A stretch of DNA of 64,000 bases from assembly GCF_030272615.1 (NCBI RefSeq), contig NC_081410.1, forward strand, positions 186,235,619 through 186,299,618. The letters run 5' to 3'. This DNA is from Cryptomeria japonica. Taxonomy: Eukaryota > Streptophyta > Pinopsida > Cupressales > Cupressaceae. The notes under the pieces are model-generated. The model was not told the DNA's origin and made no database searches. It saw nothing but the letters and a program-made list of their open reading frames with translations. Both the position numbers and the translations under genes were made by a program. This document shows, piece after piece, positions 1 to 11,002 of this stretch (position 1 is the stretch's first letter; every line of letters begins with the position of its first letter).

Positions 1-812
1 GAACACAAGACTTAGCTATGAAAATGACATGTTGAAGATAGATCTGATGCATACTCAGAATGACTCAAATGAACTGATGAGACAAAAAGAAATCTTGGAA
101 AGGGAACTGGAAACTGCAAATCAACACAAAGAAAAATTCAAGAAAAGCTCAGATGAACTGGGTACCTTGCTAAAGAATCAAAAACCTAAAGGTGACACTT
201 CTGGAATTGGCTTTGAAGTTGGTGAAAGCTCCGGTACTGCAAATACTTAGGATCACAGCAAACCAGTAAGACAACCTAATGTTTATAAATTCAATGGAAA
301 ATGCTTTAATTGTAATAAGTATGGTCATAGAGCAAATGAATGTAGATCTAGGAATTATCAGAATATCAATACACCCACCGATCAATGTTCAAAATGCAAC
401 AAAGTTGGTCATAACTCTGAAAAATTGTAGAATGAATGTGAGATGTTATGTTTGTGGAAGATTTGGATATTTATCAAACCAATGCAGAACACAAACCGGC
501 ATAGGTTATGGGAAAGCTATTCAGAAGAATAATGTAACTTGTTATGCATGTAACAAGGTTGGGCATATTACTAAATTTTGTAGAAGTAAAAGTACACCGG
601 TAGACAACAAAAGTGCTAGCTTGAAAGGTAAGGAAAAAGTTGAAGAGATTAAGCAAGAATTCTCAAAGCAATGGATTAGAAAAGCAGATCTAAATATTGG
701 GAATACTTCTCCACTGATAGAACCAATCAATGCTCCACTAGTAGGACAAAATGATGCTTCACTGGTAGGACAGAGCAGTGCTCCACTGGCAGGAAGTTCT
801 TCATCTAATTGA
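1..812 (+). pseudogene. A1 ORF1: coiled-coil plus CCHC zinc-knuckle (gag-like) protein, broken
   Basis: Only the C-terminal part is in the window. Residues read from base 29 form a charged helical stretch typical of coiled coil. Four CCHC-type knuckles follow: CFNCNKYGHRANEC near base 301, CSKCNKVGH near 391, CYVCGRFGYLSNQC near 451 (His replaced by Tyr) and CYACNKVGHITKFC near 541. A TAG at 248-250 and a +1 frameshift near 420, inside knuckle 2, break the frame. The tail is Ser/Asn-rich and ends at 812. A2 ORF1 (49241-50362) has the same layout and a similar C-terminal end (SSSSN). A nucleic-acid-binding gag-like role is inferred from the knuckles; no capsid domain is recognisable. Confidence 0.8.
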
Positions 813-1050
813 AGAAAATCTCCTTGAGGGTTTGGCAATCAAATGACACATATGCTAATTATTCCCTCGGTTAGAGAAAAGAAGTTGAAAATTACTTATT
901 ACCGATAGACAATGTTAAGTGAATACTTAACTGGCATGCAATTAATGTAGTAGATGGCAAAAAGACATTATAAAATAAGGTTTTGGCTCCATTTCATTTC
1001 ACCGTGATTTCAAATTTTCAGAGAGCGCGAAGATTCCAAGCTAAAGCATT

Positions 1051-1997
1051 TTGAGCAAGAAGCAAGCACACTCCAAGAAATCATCCATCCAAGGCAGAAA
1101 AAGGTATTTAATCATGGCATCCACCTCTGCAATTGAATACATAGCAAACCCTACTGTTGTTAAAGTAATTAAAAGACCTAGGCCCGTATTTCAGCTAGTC
1201 CCCGAGATAGCAAAGAAGGATGATACCTTAGGTGCATTTTCTCAAATCCCTAAAGGTGTTGTATATGTTGAAGACCCTAGAATGTACATCCACTACAATA
1301 TTGAAGAGTTAGGAGATGAGGAAATCAAAACCATGTATAAAACCATAATATGTGATGATACCGGCAATGTTAAAGTTGAACAAAAGGTTATTGAAACCCT
1401 AAGATTCACAGAAATCCTTAGCATTCCTGAATTTCCTAAGGATAGTGTTAAGTAGAGTTCATGGAGAGTTTTTTTGGCTAGATGCAATCCATAAGATCAC
1501 CAAGAAAGCTGTGAAAGTTGTCACAGGGTTACCGACCACCGGTAAGAGACCAGACAAAACCAAGAAGGTTCCAAATGACCTAGTTACAAAATTAACTGGT
1601 GCAACATTCGATAAGAGATCTCTAAGGGTTAATTATGTAAAACATATCAATGTGAGATTCATAAGTATGATATTAGGTTACAAAGCCACTCATGCCAATA
1701 GACTTAACTCAGTTTCAAGTTTATGCATTAAGAGTGCTTATGATATGGTAACAGACAATGCAAAAATTGACATCTGTGAATGGTTAAAGGATGAATTAAT
1801 AGACAACCTTGGAAAGATTAAGAAGGACAAGAAAGGAACTTTTAGATTTGGAAATCTGTTGGTATGTCTAATGCTACACATAACAAAACAGGTTCCCAGT
1901 ATAGGTTATAAAGAACTTGGATATGACATACCGGTAGGAAAGAAATTGACAGAACTGTTCAATACCATGGGTGAAAACAAGGAGAACAATATTCATG
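1051..1997 (+). pseudogene. A1 ORF2, 5' part: unrecognised helical protein, split by B1
   Basis: The reading frame opens at 1051; the ATG at 1114 (MASTSAIEYIANPTVV) aligns with the A2 start at 50732 (MEVGSSFVPTFITNPIVV) and is the preferred start. Shared blocks include GAFSQIPKGVVYVEDP, LRFTEILSIPEF and a region of the form W-x5-KIT-x4-VKVVTGLP-x2-G. A frameshift near 1450 moves the protein to another frame, where it continues to NNIH at 1997 and is then cut by B1. After the gap it resumes at 6937 with DFFQALKTKMKQ, and the joined alignment to A2 has no gap. I do not recognise a catalytic domain. A distant resemblance to helical plant transposon protein modules is possible but not demonstrated. 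Confidence 0.75.
1991..1995. repeat. Left target-site duplication of B1 (ATTCA)
   Basis: ATTCA here and at 6930-6934 brackets B1. The duplicated bases belong to A1 ORF2, codons for NIH in the uninterrupted reading. Confidence 0.85.
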
Positions 1998-4900
1998 TAA
2001 TGCTCGCCAAAATACCCCAGAGAAATATAGCTAAAAACATGCTAATTTAATTTAATTTTTTAACAATATAACACATAACATCTCATAAGCAATGCAACTA
2101 GCACACAGCAACATTTAAGTATTATGAACATAGAGTAAATCACTCAAGCTATTCAAACAATTACACAAGTGGAATACAATACATCATTACTACTGCCTCC
2201 CTAGGGTATCTCAACAACATTACTTAATCTACCTACATAAGAAATAAGCATTTACTTTCTTCTAGTTCAATACCTCATAATCTTAATCATTATACACACA
2301 TAGGTGCAACATAGAAATACCTAACACTCATGATATGCAACCTTCTTAATCTTTCATTTAATATGAGATTCTATCTTTCAATGTGCCACTATTTCCTTTT
2401 CCACTTAGATTCATTTTATACACCAAGTCCAAATGTTCCTATTACCATTAACCAACCTTTGACTATATCACCATTCATATATCAAGATTAACCCTTACAT
2501 TGCACTAACATAATTTCCATTTACAATTAACTTCCACATAATCATTTATGATTCTATGCTTCTAGCATACTTATTACTTCATCATGATTCTTAAAGTACA
2601 TAAGGCAATACTCACAAACCATTTAACCCATAGCTCATTTAATACTCATAAAATCTCTTACACTATATCAAATAACCAACAATCATCTCATTACAAATCA
2701 AGTAACTACAGGAATTCATCTCAACACAAACTAAGGTACAATATCCTAATTCCATAACAACTAATAGCATCCACCAAATGGAGATATAATTCTTAAACTA
2801 TAACAAATGATACATTCTAATACTTTCCTAAAAGACAAGAACTCATTTAATCATCTTCCCATACACTTACTAGTAATTTCCATTAATAAGATTAGCAATT
2901 CATTCACTAAGGACATCCATACAATATTTCATAAGGAACCTTCAATTACATCCCAAGCATTATAGGATTTCGATTCAATCATTAGATCAATGTCTACGAA
3001 GTATGATAATATAATTTTAAATTATTTAATCACAACTCATAAACATGTCCTAAAATATCTTCCAACATTACTCAAACTCATACATCCTATCAAGACATAA
3101 CATTTCTTCTACTTAAATCATTAGTTAAAGACATCATTCCAGATCTAATACCATTGTCATAACATTTACATCATTTTCTTTTAACATGGCTTATCAAGAA
3201 TACAAAATACATCATTTCATTTTAAACAACAATACTTATCCACATCTCATGCATCCATTTCATTTAATATAAATATGTTACAATACAACTCAAGGTTCAT
3301 CATTATAATCACATACCATAACAAAAAGCTATTACTATAACTAGAACAACATAATCATTTCTCATAAGCATGGCTTCTTTTACAACCATTACATAAGAAT
3401 TTCATTACATAAATCACATCATCATTTACATTCTTGCTACAATTATTATCCATGAACAATCTGAAGAAGCATCCTCATCCACGCAAGAAGAATCCAAAGA
3501 CAGGAACATCCCAATGGTTTAAAAGCACCAACCACCCAACCATGTGGAACCAAAGGAACCACCCCCCGTGCTAGGAGATGACATAAGGTCCCAACACACA
3601 CTCTACATCTAGGCTGACACTCAAAACCAAAGAGACTAACCAACAAAGACTCTCAAGCAAGAACTCACACAGAGCCATAAGAATAAACTCCCAAAGGCGT
3701 AAAACTCATCAGGACATAAATGCATCCAATAAGCATAATCATAAATCATAAAGGGGGAGCACATGTAGGAGTGGAGTGTCATCACATGCCATCCTCATAA
3801 CATAATAACACAAGGCACTAGCCTAATGGACATGTGGAGCCATCTCAACCTATGAGAGACCAAGGGAGATTAGCTTACCGTCTTCACGACCTTCTCATGC
3901 TTATCCTAAAACATCCTCCCTAGGACATAAGTCATGAGGCTCAAAACTATTCATTATCTTGTTTAAGTGAGTTACAATTTTCCCATCCCAATTAATTTAT
4001 TATCAATGTTATCACTTGCTTACAAATCATGGAAAACTCCAATATGCCCTGGTGGTCTAGACTTCATGCATCCTTACAAGGAACCCCATGCCAGCCTATC
4101 TCTCATGACCCCGGTCATCACAAGGAAGCCCACTCCTCCTAACATGGCCCAACAACACATCACAAGAGGCTCTACCAACATAAATGCATTAAAATAATAC
4201 TCAATGCAGCCAATAACTTCCACACATACTCTCACAACATATGCAAGGCTACAACAACATCAATATAACAAAATGAGCCTCTTGGCTAGCAATAAACAAA
4301 GGCATATCAACCCATCAAATGTTGCTATCAAATAGAAGATAACATCACAACAAGGCCTACTCATTTGCTGGTCCAGAATAACATATATATTCACCTCAAT
4401 CATCCATGGCCTATTCACATGGAAGAGAGTCTATAATGTCTACAATGGTGCATAGGAGAAAATATACATAAGACCATCCAAATACATCGAAACTGATAAA
4501 AGACAAATCTGGAAAATATAACAGCCCTCAAATAAAGCCTCTGGTACAAAAATTAATCCGGAAAGTACCACACAATCAAACAACTAGCAAATTAACCTAC
4601 AGGAAAAACTATACCAAGCCTTTAATCCAATTTAAATCCAACCACCAGCAATCTTAAAATTAATCCCAGAAATTCCAACCCCCGTGAATTCACAGGAAGG
4701 CCTATTTATAAAAATAAAATAAAAAAATAAAAAAATAAAACAAAACCAAGCAAAACCATCCTCCAATAAAAATATTCCAAAAACATTATATTCCATGCCT
4801 ACCTTCCCAAAGTTCAAGAAAAATAAAATATATTTTCTACCTACCATAAACTTCCAGCCAATCAAATCCAAGGGTAGATAAAATAAATTAAACCATTGAC

Positions 4901-5113
4901 CTGGGGTGAAAATAACTTTTAAATAAAAGAATACAAATTACCCCCTTTTAAATTACTTAATGGGTAAAATAATATTACCCAATAAATAAAATTCACTTCA
5001 ACATTAAATAAATAATACACACTTGAAGGCCAATATTAAATCAAAACTCCATGCACGACATAGACTCAGAAAAACAAACCAAAAAAAATACAAATATTTC
5101 CCATAAACTATAG

Positions 5114-5381
5114 AATAAAACCTTACAACAAATTTATGCCTTCATATATTTCCTTTCTCACTATACAAATTTTAGATTCATTTCCCCAAGCTCACACATT
5201 CAATCTGCAGACACGGAAAATACAGGGAAACTGTAAAATAAAATATAAATAAAACCTTACAACAAATTTATGCCTTCATATATTTCCTTTCTCACTATGC
5301 AAATTTTAGATTCATTTCCCCAAGCTCACACATTCAATCTGCAGACACAGAGCATACAGGGAAACTGTAAAATAAAATATA
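5114..5381 (+). repeat. Two-copy tandem duplication, 134-bp period, inside B1
   Basis: Copy 1 is 5114-5247 and copy 2 is 5248-5381. They differ at only a few bases (for example CTATACAAA versus CTATGCAAA). The open frame at 5270-5581 lies over copy 2 and has no recognisable domain. Confidence 0.85.
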
Positions 5382-6463
5382 AAAAAGTAGAATACATCTC
5401 CAACCTGCAACCCGTGTTATGGCAGAAGCCAAAGAAGAGATCCCACAAGCCAAACCAAATCAAATCCAAGCTCCAGCCAAAATCCAAGAGAGAAGAAAAC
5501 CAAAACCAAGAAGAAAATTTGTTGGAGAAAATTTTCCAAGAAGAATCAACCCACGAAAAAAATTCAGAGAAAAGAAAATAAAAAGACAAACATTAACCAA
5601 AAACCCTAGCCTCAATCTCAACCAATCAAAATATTCCAATCTATAATATATTTTACCAACCCCACCATATAATATAATTTTACCTCCCTTTTTAAATTCA
5701 ACCAATAAAAGAAGAGGGTAGGTAAGGTATATATAAATCATGTTTTTTACAATTTGGTGGGAATGTTTTATCATTTTATTATTTATACAACCCACTTAAT
5801 ATAAAAGTCAAACTAATAAATAAAACATGAGCCACAATTAAATAAATTAAATGGGGAAATTAAATTAAATAAACCAAAGGCTCATAAATGAATTAATGAA
5901 CCAAATAAACATTAAAAGCCAAATAAATATTAAACCATAGGTAATTAAATAAATACCAATAAAGGTCAAATTACAAATAAATATAAAACACATCATAAGC
6001 TAAACAATAAAAATTAAATAAATATTAAATCATCATTAAAATAAATAAACATTTAAATATCAAATAATCAAATAACCAAAAAGGCAAGAATCCAATAAAT
6101 TAAATTAAACATTAGATAACCAAATAATCAAATCGCTATTAATCAAAATAATTAAAATAAACATCAATAATTATTTAATCTTGCATCAATAATCAAATTG
6201 TCAATCTCAACATAAAAGGAATAATCAACCAATACTAACATACTCACAATACAAAAGAAACCCAACTTACTAACTATCATGATGACTTGCGCCAAGACAC
6301 TAACAACTCACAGTGAACAACTTAGACCTAGAGTATGTGAGGGAAAATTGTGCCAACTCCAAACCACATACCATTGGGATTTAAAGACACGCTCAGACCT
6401 GTGGAGCCAGGTGGAGTCGATGTTTGGTACCTACAAATCCTGCATCCACAAAGCAACGATACG

Positions 6464-6466
<3 letters not shown>

Positions 6467-6507
<41 letters not shown>
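6467..6507. repeat. (TA)n microsatellite in B1
   Basis: An uninterrupted TA run of about 40 bases. It explains the IYIYIY-type frames read on both strands, which are not genes. Confidence 0.95.
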
Positions 6508-6929
6508 CAGACAAGGGTTAGAGAATTGCAACGACACATCCTGCTCACAATGAGTGATGTGGAATTGTCTCTATCCCGAAGACAGTCATACAACAATCAA
6601 ATACACAATAAGATCAACTCATCATAGATAATCATTAAATATGGTTAGTACATAAAAACATCATCAAGTGCATGATTAGTATAATTCATGATTATAGTAA
6701 GGCATGTAAAATCCATCAACAATTATGCTCATCAAATCACATGATCAATATAATCTTTCGATAGTCAATCACATAATAAGCATATAGTGTCTAATAAATC
6801 ACACGATCATTAATGATAGTATCAACATCCTATAAAGCATCTGAAATAGCCTATTCCCAATGGTGTCTATCACGCATGAATGAAAGGTCAACTCTAGTCA
6901 AACAAGTCAAGTCAAGGGTCGACCTTACA

Positions 6930-6934
6930 ATTCA
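6930..6934. repeat. Right target-site duplication of B1 (ATTCA)
   Basis: Second copy of the ATTCA at 1991-1995, directly after the B1 terminus TTACA. Confidence 0.85.
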
Positions 6935-6936
6935 TG

Positions 6937-9271
6937 ACTTTTTCCAAGCATTGAAGACCAAAATGAAGCAAAGAATAAGGTTGTCCCAGAAAATAGTAGA
7001 CAAATACAAAGATGATATATGCTTTGTTATTAAGAAAGATGAAATATGGATGGAAGCAGTCATCCCAAGGACAATTTGGGTAACCGAGATAGGCTATGAG
7101 ATAGATGATCACATAGTTGAAACTTATGCTAAAGCACTTCTGGAAGCTCCCAATGAACCCAAGGAAGAAGTATTTAGTAGTGCTGAGACTATAGAAAGCC
7201 AAATACAATCAAAGAAAAGAGTAAAGAATGTTGAGGCATTTGTGAGGAAAGGATCCAGGCAAGCAAAGGCCATTAAGGAAGATGTACTAAAAAAAGGGGC
7301 ATAATAGAAGATGAGTTGGCAGCTCCACAACCTGACGCTCATCTATCACCGGTAGGTGACATGCCAACAACTTTTAAAAGAGTTGTTAGAAAAAGAGATC
7401 CCTCACTGGCAACCACCCCTTCACCTAGAAGGACAAGGCAAAAGTAACAAGTAGTGAGATCTTCGGTCAGAAAGGTCACACCCAAGAAGAAGCTAACACC
7501 AAAGAAAAAGAAAAGAACAAACAGTGACTTGGTACCTCTAGATATATTGTTAGATGAAATCATAGAGGAAGGAAAATTGAAAAATATAGAGAAAATTTAT
7601 GACACTCTATCTGCTGATGAGAAAGAGCAAGTTGAGGAAGGTGTGATATTGCATATGGACAGGTATAAGAAATTTTTGATGGAAGTAGCAAATGAAATTC
7701 CTGATGATTTGTACAAAAGGTTAGAAGCTAGAAGGCAAGCAGTGATTGAATTAGATAAGAAAATAAAAATAGAAAAACTACTTGTTGTATATCCAATAAA
7801 ATCTCCCAAGGAAATTGAGGATTTGATTGCTCAGGCAAACCGGTCAGTATTCTCTACTACACACTGGCATATTTCACTGATGGCAGGAAGAGTTACTGAA
7901 GTAACAGAGGAAATAGAAGATGGTGAGGACATATTCGTGGTTGACAAAGAAAAACAAGAAGAATACAGGAAACCTAAGCCTATAAAAGTATATCAGAAGG
8001 ATAGGGACAAGGGGAAAGGCAAAGTTGGTGGACCACCAAGCATAAAGGTTAAAGACAACCTACCCCCACCGGTAAAAATTATAACTACTGAAGATCAACC
8101 GGCAGCAGAAAGTATGGATGTAGAGGATAGCAATCCTAATTCTGAGGTTCTGTATACTGTAAATGTTGATACCCAAAAGATCAACATAATAGTTGATAAA
8201 GATACAACTGACAAGTCAGATATGGCTAAAAAGCCTCCGGTAGTAGGGGAAACAGAGAAACCAGCAGAGGACACAGAGGAAAAGGTAGAATCTAAGGCAC
8301 AGACAGAGACAACACAACCTTCAGAGAAACCATCAGAGCTAAAGACTCTGGAATGGGTTCACAAGGAAACAGTGCCACCGGTAAGTAGTGAAGTAGGAAA
8401 ACCAGTGCTAAAAGAAATGTAAACACAAATTGACCTACTAGAGGTCAATACAAGCATGGTTACTTCCACTGATACTCAGATTGTTGGGTCATCATCAACA
8501 TTCAAGTCAACAAATGTGACTGAGGTACTACTTGACTCCATTAAGAAAATAACTGACTGCAGTTCATAGGCTTATAAAGCAATAGATGATTCAATACCAA
8601 TTTTGAAGGCAATAGCTCCAAACTGTAACATCGATAATAAAAATTCTTTAGGACAATTGGATACGTTGTGTAAATATATTTCTGAAAACATTGAGAAAAT
8701 AAAGGAAGAATCAGTAAAGGATAAGGTAGAAAAAGAGAAACAGAAATTCATTGATGAGGAAATAAAGAAGTGTAACAGAAATTTTGACACACTTCTACCG
8801 GAACTATGTAGTTTGTTGAAAGAATGCAAAAATCTATATAAAGATACATGTAAAATAAACTTTTTGACTATAGATATTGACAAGAAAATAAGCAAGACAC
8901 GGGATGAGATAAATAAGCTTGCAGACAATTTTGTCAACTCACGGGATTCATTATGAGTTTTTGAAGAGAAGATAGAAAATTTTGAGGAAGAATTGCTCAA
9001 ACTAGAAAGAGAAAAAGAAAGAATAATAAACAAGGAAAAACATCTGAAGTCTAAACTAAGTCCAAGATTGGACTATTTAGCATCTTTGTAGAAGGAAATC
9101 TCAAAAGCACTAATACAGGGAAGCAAAACACTGACAGAGCATTTGCAGCATCTCACCGGTACAGTACAGAGGACTGAAACAGCAATAAAAGATAGTAAAA
9201 AGTTTATGGACAGTTTAAACTTAATTCTGGGAGATCTTTTTCAAATAATAACTACCCAGCTACAGGGTTGA
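6937..9271 (+). pseudogene. A1 ORF2, 3' part: charged, coiled-coil-rich unrecognised protein
   Basis: This continues the protein cut at 1997. Early residues (IVDKYKDDICFVIKKDE, EIGYEIDDHIVETYAKALLEAP) align with A2 (IVEKYSIEICFMVKKDE, EMGYEVDD). A frameshift at the A-run near 7290 changes frame. The remainder reads in one frame to a TGA at 9269-9271, interrupted by in-frame stops near 7446, 8420, 8567, 8954 and 9090. The middle is rich in Lys and Glu (about 7470-8400), and the C-terminal third (about 8600-9250) has heptad-like helical stretches. A2 keeps the same order with diverged sequence. No enzymatic motif was recognised. A structural or packaging role is only a guess from its place in a pol-less element. 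Confidence 0.75.
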
Positions 9272-9493
9272 GGATATGGATAGATGTAACTACAAACTCT
9301 ACTAACATCTTGACAACCTTTGTCATTGATGCCAAAGGAGGAGTAGTGGAATGAGAAAGTTCAAAACACAGGAATCATATGCTCAGGGGGAGCTCTCATA
9401 TAAACATTTTTTTGGTAACATTTTTGGACTACACATTTTTCGATACTTTTGAAATTTCTCATGAGTGTTGCCATCAATGCCAAAGGGGGAGAT
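9272..9493 (+). promoter_or_regulatory. A1 3' untranslated region and polypurine tract
   Basis: The stretch holds no gene. It ends with a purine-rich tract (CCAAAGGGGGAGAT) directly before the LTR, the expected plus-strand priming site. Bases 9470-9493 are identical over 24 bases to the copia polypurine region (39276-39299, minus strand). Confidence 0.75.
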
Positions 9494-10303
9494 TGTTGTC
9501 ATATGGACACTCCAATGAGACATTGTATGTGATTGAAGGTTTTGTCATTGATGGCAACCTTGCAATCTTATGGGACTATCAAGACATCATATCGGCAAAG
9601 CATTACACAGGCAAGACAGTGCACCGGCATCAACAAAGACACTGGCACCGGTACAAAAGAAAGGATGTATATCAGCACAGAGGCCGACAAGATTTTTATT
9701 ATGTAATATTTTGTTTATTATTGTAAGCCGACTTGACAAATTGTAAAATGACTCTTGTATAAAAAGGAGATCATTATAGACATTTATAGATGTGATGGAA
9801 GTGAAGATAAGGGCATAAAGAAAATTATTAGGCAGACCTAATGTGCAAATTATAGGTCAAAGGTATATGTAAAGAACAAAGCAAGATCCAGTACTAAATC
9901 TGGCATTGGAGATGCTATTGTAAAGCAGTACAAGTCATTGGGTTAGTATAATCCTTATTGTAAGTCAGTGTGACTTCCCATTGAGCAGTGAGCTCTAGGC
10001 AGTTGGCCTTCCTGCATGTGCAGGACCCTATTGTAAGTAATATTCTCTTATTAGCCAGTGAGTGAATATTGTGGGTCACAAATCCCACTAAGGTTTTTCC
10101 CACACCAGGTTTCCTCGTTAAACATATTGTGTTATGGTGTACTTTTCATGTGGATATTCTTGATTATGTTTACTGTATTATTTCTTGCATACCAGTACAT
10201 TGTTATATTATGTTCTGCATGTTTTAACTTGAGAAATTATTATTACTGGTTAGATACTGATTCACCCCCCCCCCCCTCCTCTTAGTATCTATGGGACCCC
10301 TAA
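9494..10303 (+). repeat. 3' LTR of A1
   Basis: It starts TGTTGTCATATGG right after the polypurine tract and carries a C-run at about 10265-10277 in the context GATTCACCCC, placed close to the end as in the A2 LTRs. Homology to A2 LTRs is partial, so A1 and A2 are different subfamilies. The 3' end is set by where homology to C2/C3 begins and is uncertain by several bases. Confidence 0.75.
9758..9765 (+). promoter_or_regulatory. TATA-like box in A1 LTR
   Basis: TATAAAAA lies about 265 bases into the LTR, a plausible U3 promoter position. No experimental or comparative support beyond similar TATATAGG sites in the A2 LTRs (about 48614 and 54479). Confidence 0.35.
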
Positions 10304-10845
10304 TAGATATATGTCATTATTGGATTTGCAGGACTTCAGTATGATGATAGAAATAGGATGTATGTTTTATGTATGGATTAAAATTATGAGGATTATGATA
10401 ATTGCTTATGTGGATTTATTTGGATGTAAGATGTATTCATTTGTTTAAATGTATTTTGTATGCAGAGTGTTTGACATGTATTCTTATTCATGTGTTTAAA
10501 TGTTATATGAGGTTATTTGGAAGTACTAATGTGTAATTGAGATGCGTGGGAAAATTATCCATGTGACCATGGAAATATTATGGAGAACCAAACCTAGACC
10601 TATGTACGTTCGTTAAACCAGGGGTTGTCTATTTGGAGAGACAACACCCCATTTGTATCATACTTTATTTGTGAAAGTGAATGTGGCATGTGTGTTAAAT
10701 TGAATTTATTAAATTGTGTAAATCCAACAAGAGACAAAATTTCATGTGTAATTTTGTAAAAGTATTTTTACTGTGTCACTTGACACATGTGTTGATTTAT
10801 GTCTTGATTTTTGAATTGTCTCTTGGAGGGAGTTGTTCTGATTGA
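10304..10845 (-). mobile_element. C1, 3'-side fragment (giant TG...CA family C)
   Basis: This is colinear with the reverse complement of C2 at about 28090-28610, including the stem-loop with arms GTTGTCT/AGACAAC at 10624-10645. It is cut on the left by A1 and on the right by LINE-1. No coding capacity is seen. Confidence 0.8.
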
Positions 10846-11002
10846 TTAAAAAATAGGTTTTAAGGACCCGAAACCATTACATCATAGAAAGAAAAAGAGC
10901 AGCAAAAGGAATTAAAGTCTGCATACAAAGCAACTAGCCGAAAGACCAGCGAACAGAAAGAATAGCAAAACAACAAAACACAACAAAGAAACCGAGGAGA
11001 CA

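Larger units (their letters stand above)
1996..6929 (+). mobile_element. Giant non-coding TG...CA element B1 (solo-LTR-like), 4.93 kb
   Basis: It begins TGTAATGCTCGCC and ends GGTCGACCTTACA, and is flanked by the direct repeat ATTCA at 1991-1995 and 6930-6934. It interrupts A1 ORF2 cleanly: removing it and one ATTCA restores alignment to A2 ORF2. TG...CA ends and a 5-bp duplication are the signature of LTR-element integration. No coding domain, primer-binding site or internal terminal repeat was seen, so a solo LTR of a giant-LTR family, or a LARD-like unit, is most likely. Partial or interrupted relatives are B2, B3 and B4. The content is very AT-rich, with a slightly less AT-rich block at about 3440-4150. 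Confidence 0.82.
1..10303 (+). mobile_element. Non-autonomous LTR retrotransposon A1 (5' part outside the window)
   Basis: The element runs in from the left edge and contains, in order, a coiled-coil/zinc-knuckle ORF1, a long unrecognised ORF2, a polypurine tract and a 3' LTR. ORF2 is interrupted by element B1. The order matches A2 at about 48.3-55.1 kb, where the same parts are contiguous and bounded by two LTRs. No reverse transcriptase, integrase, protease or RNase H is seen in either copy. The right boundary (about 10303) is where homology to A2 stops and the sequence becomes colinear with the reverse complement of C2 near 28.6 kb, so A1 inserted into C1. The boundary is good to a few bases. 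Confidence 0.85.

Noticed and set aside
6279-6596. Open frames rich in IYIYIY on both strands
   Set aside because: They are translations of the (TA)n run at 6467-6507. The same applies to frames at 20335-20915, 25705-25955 and 33698-33901.
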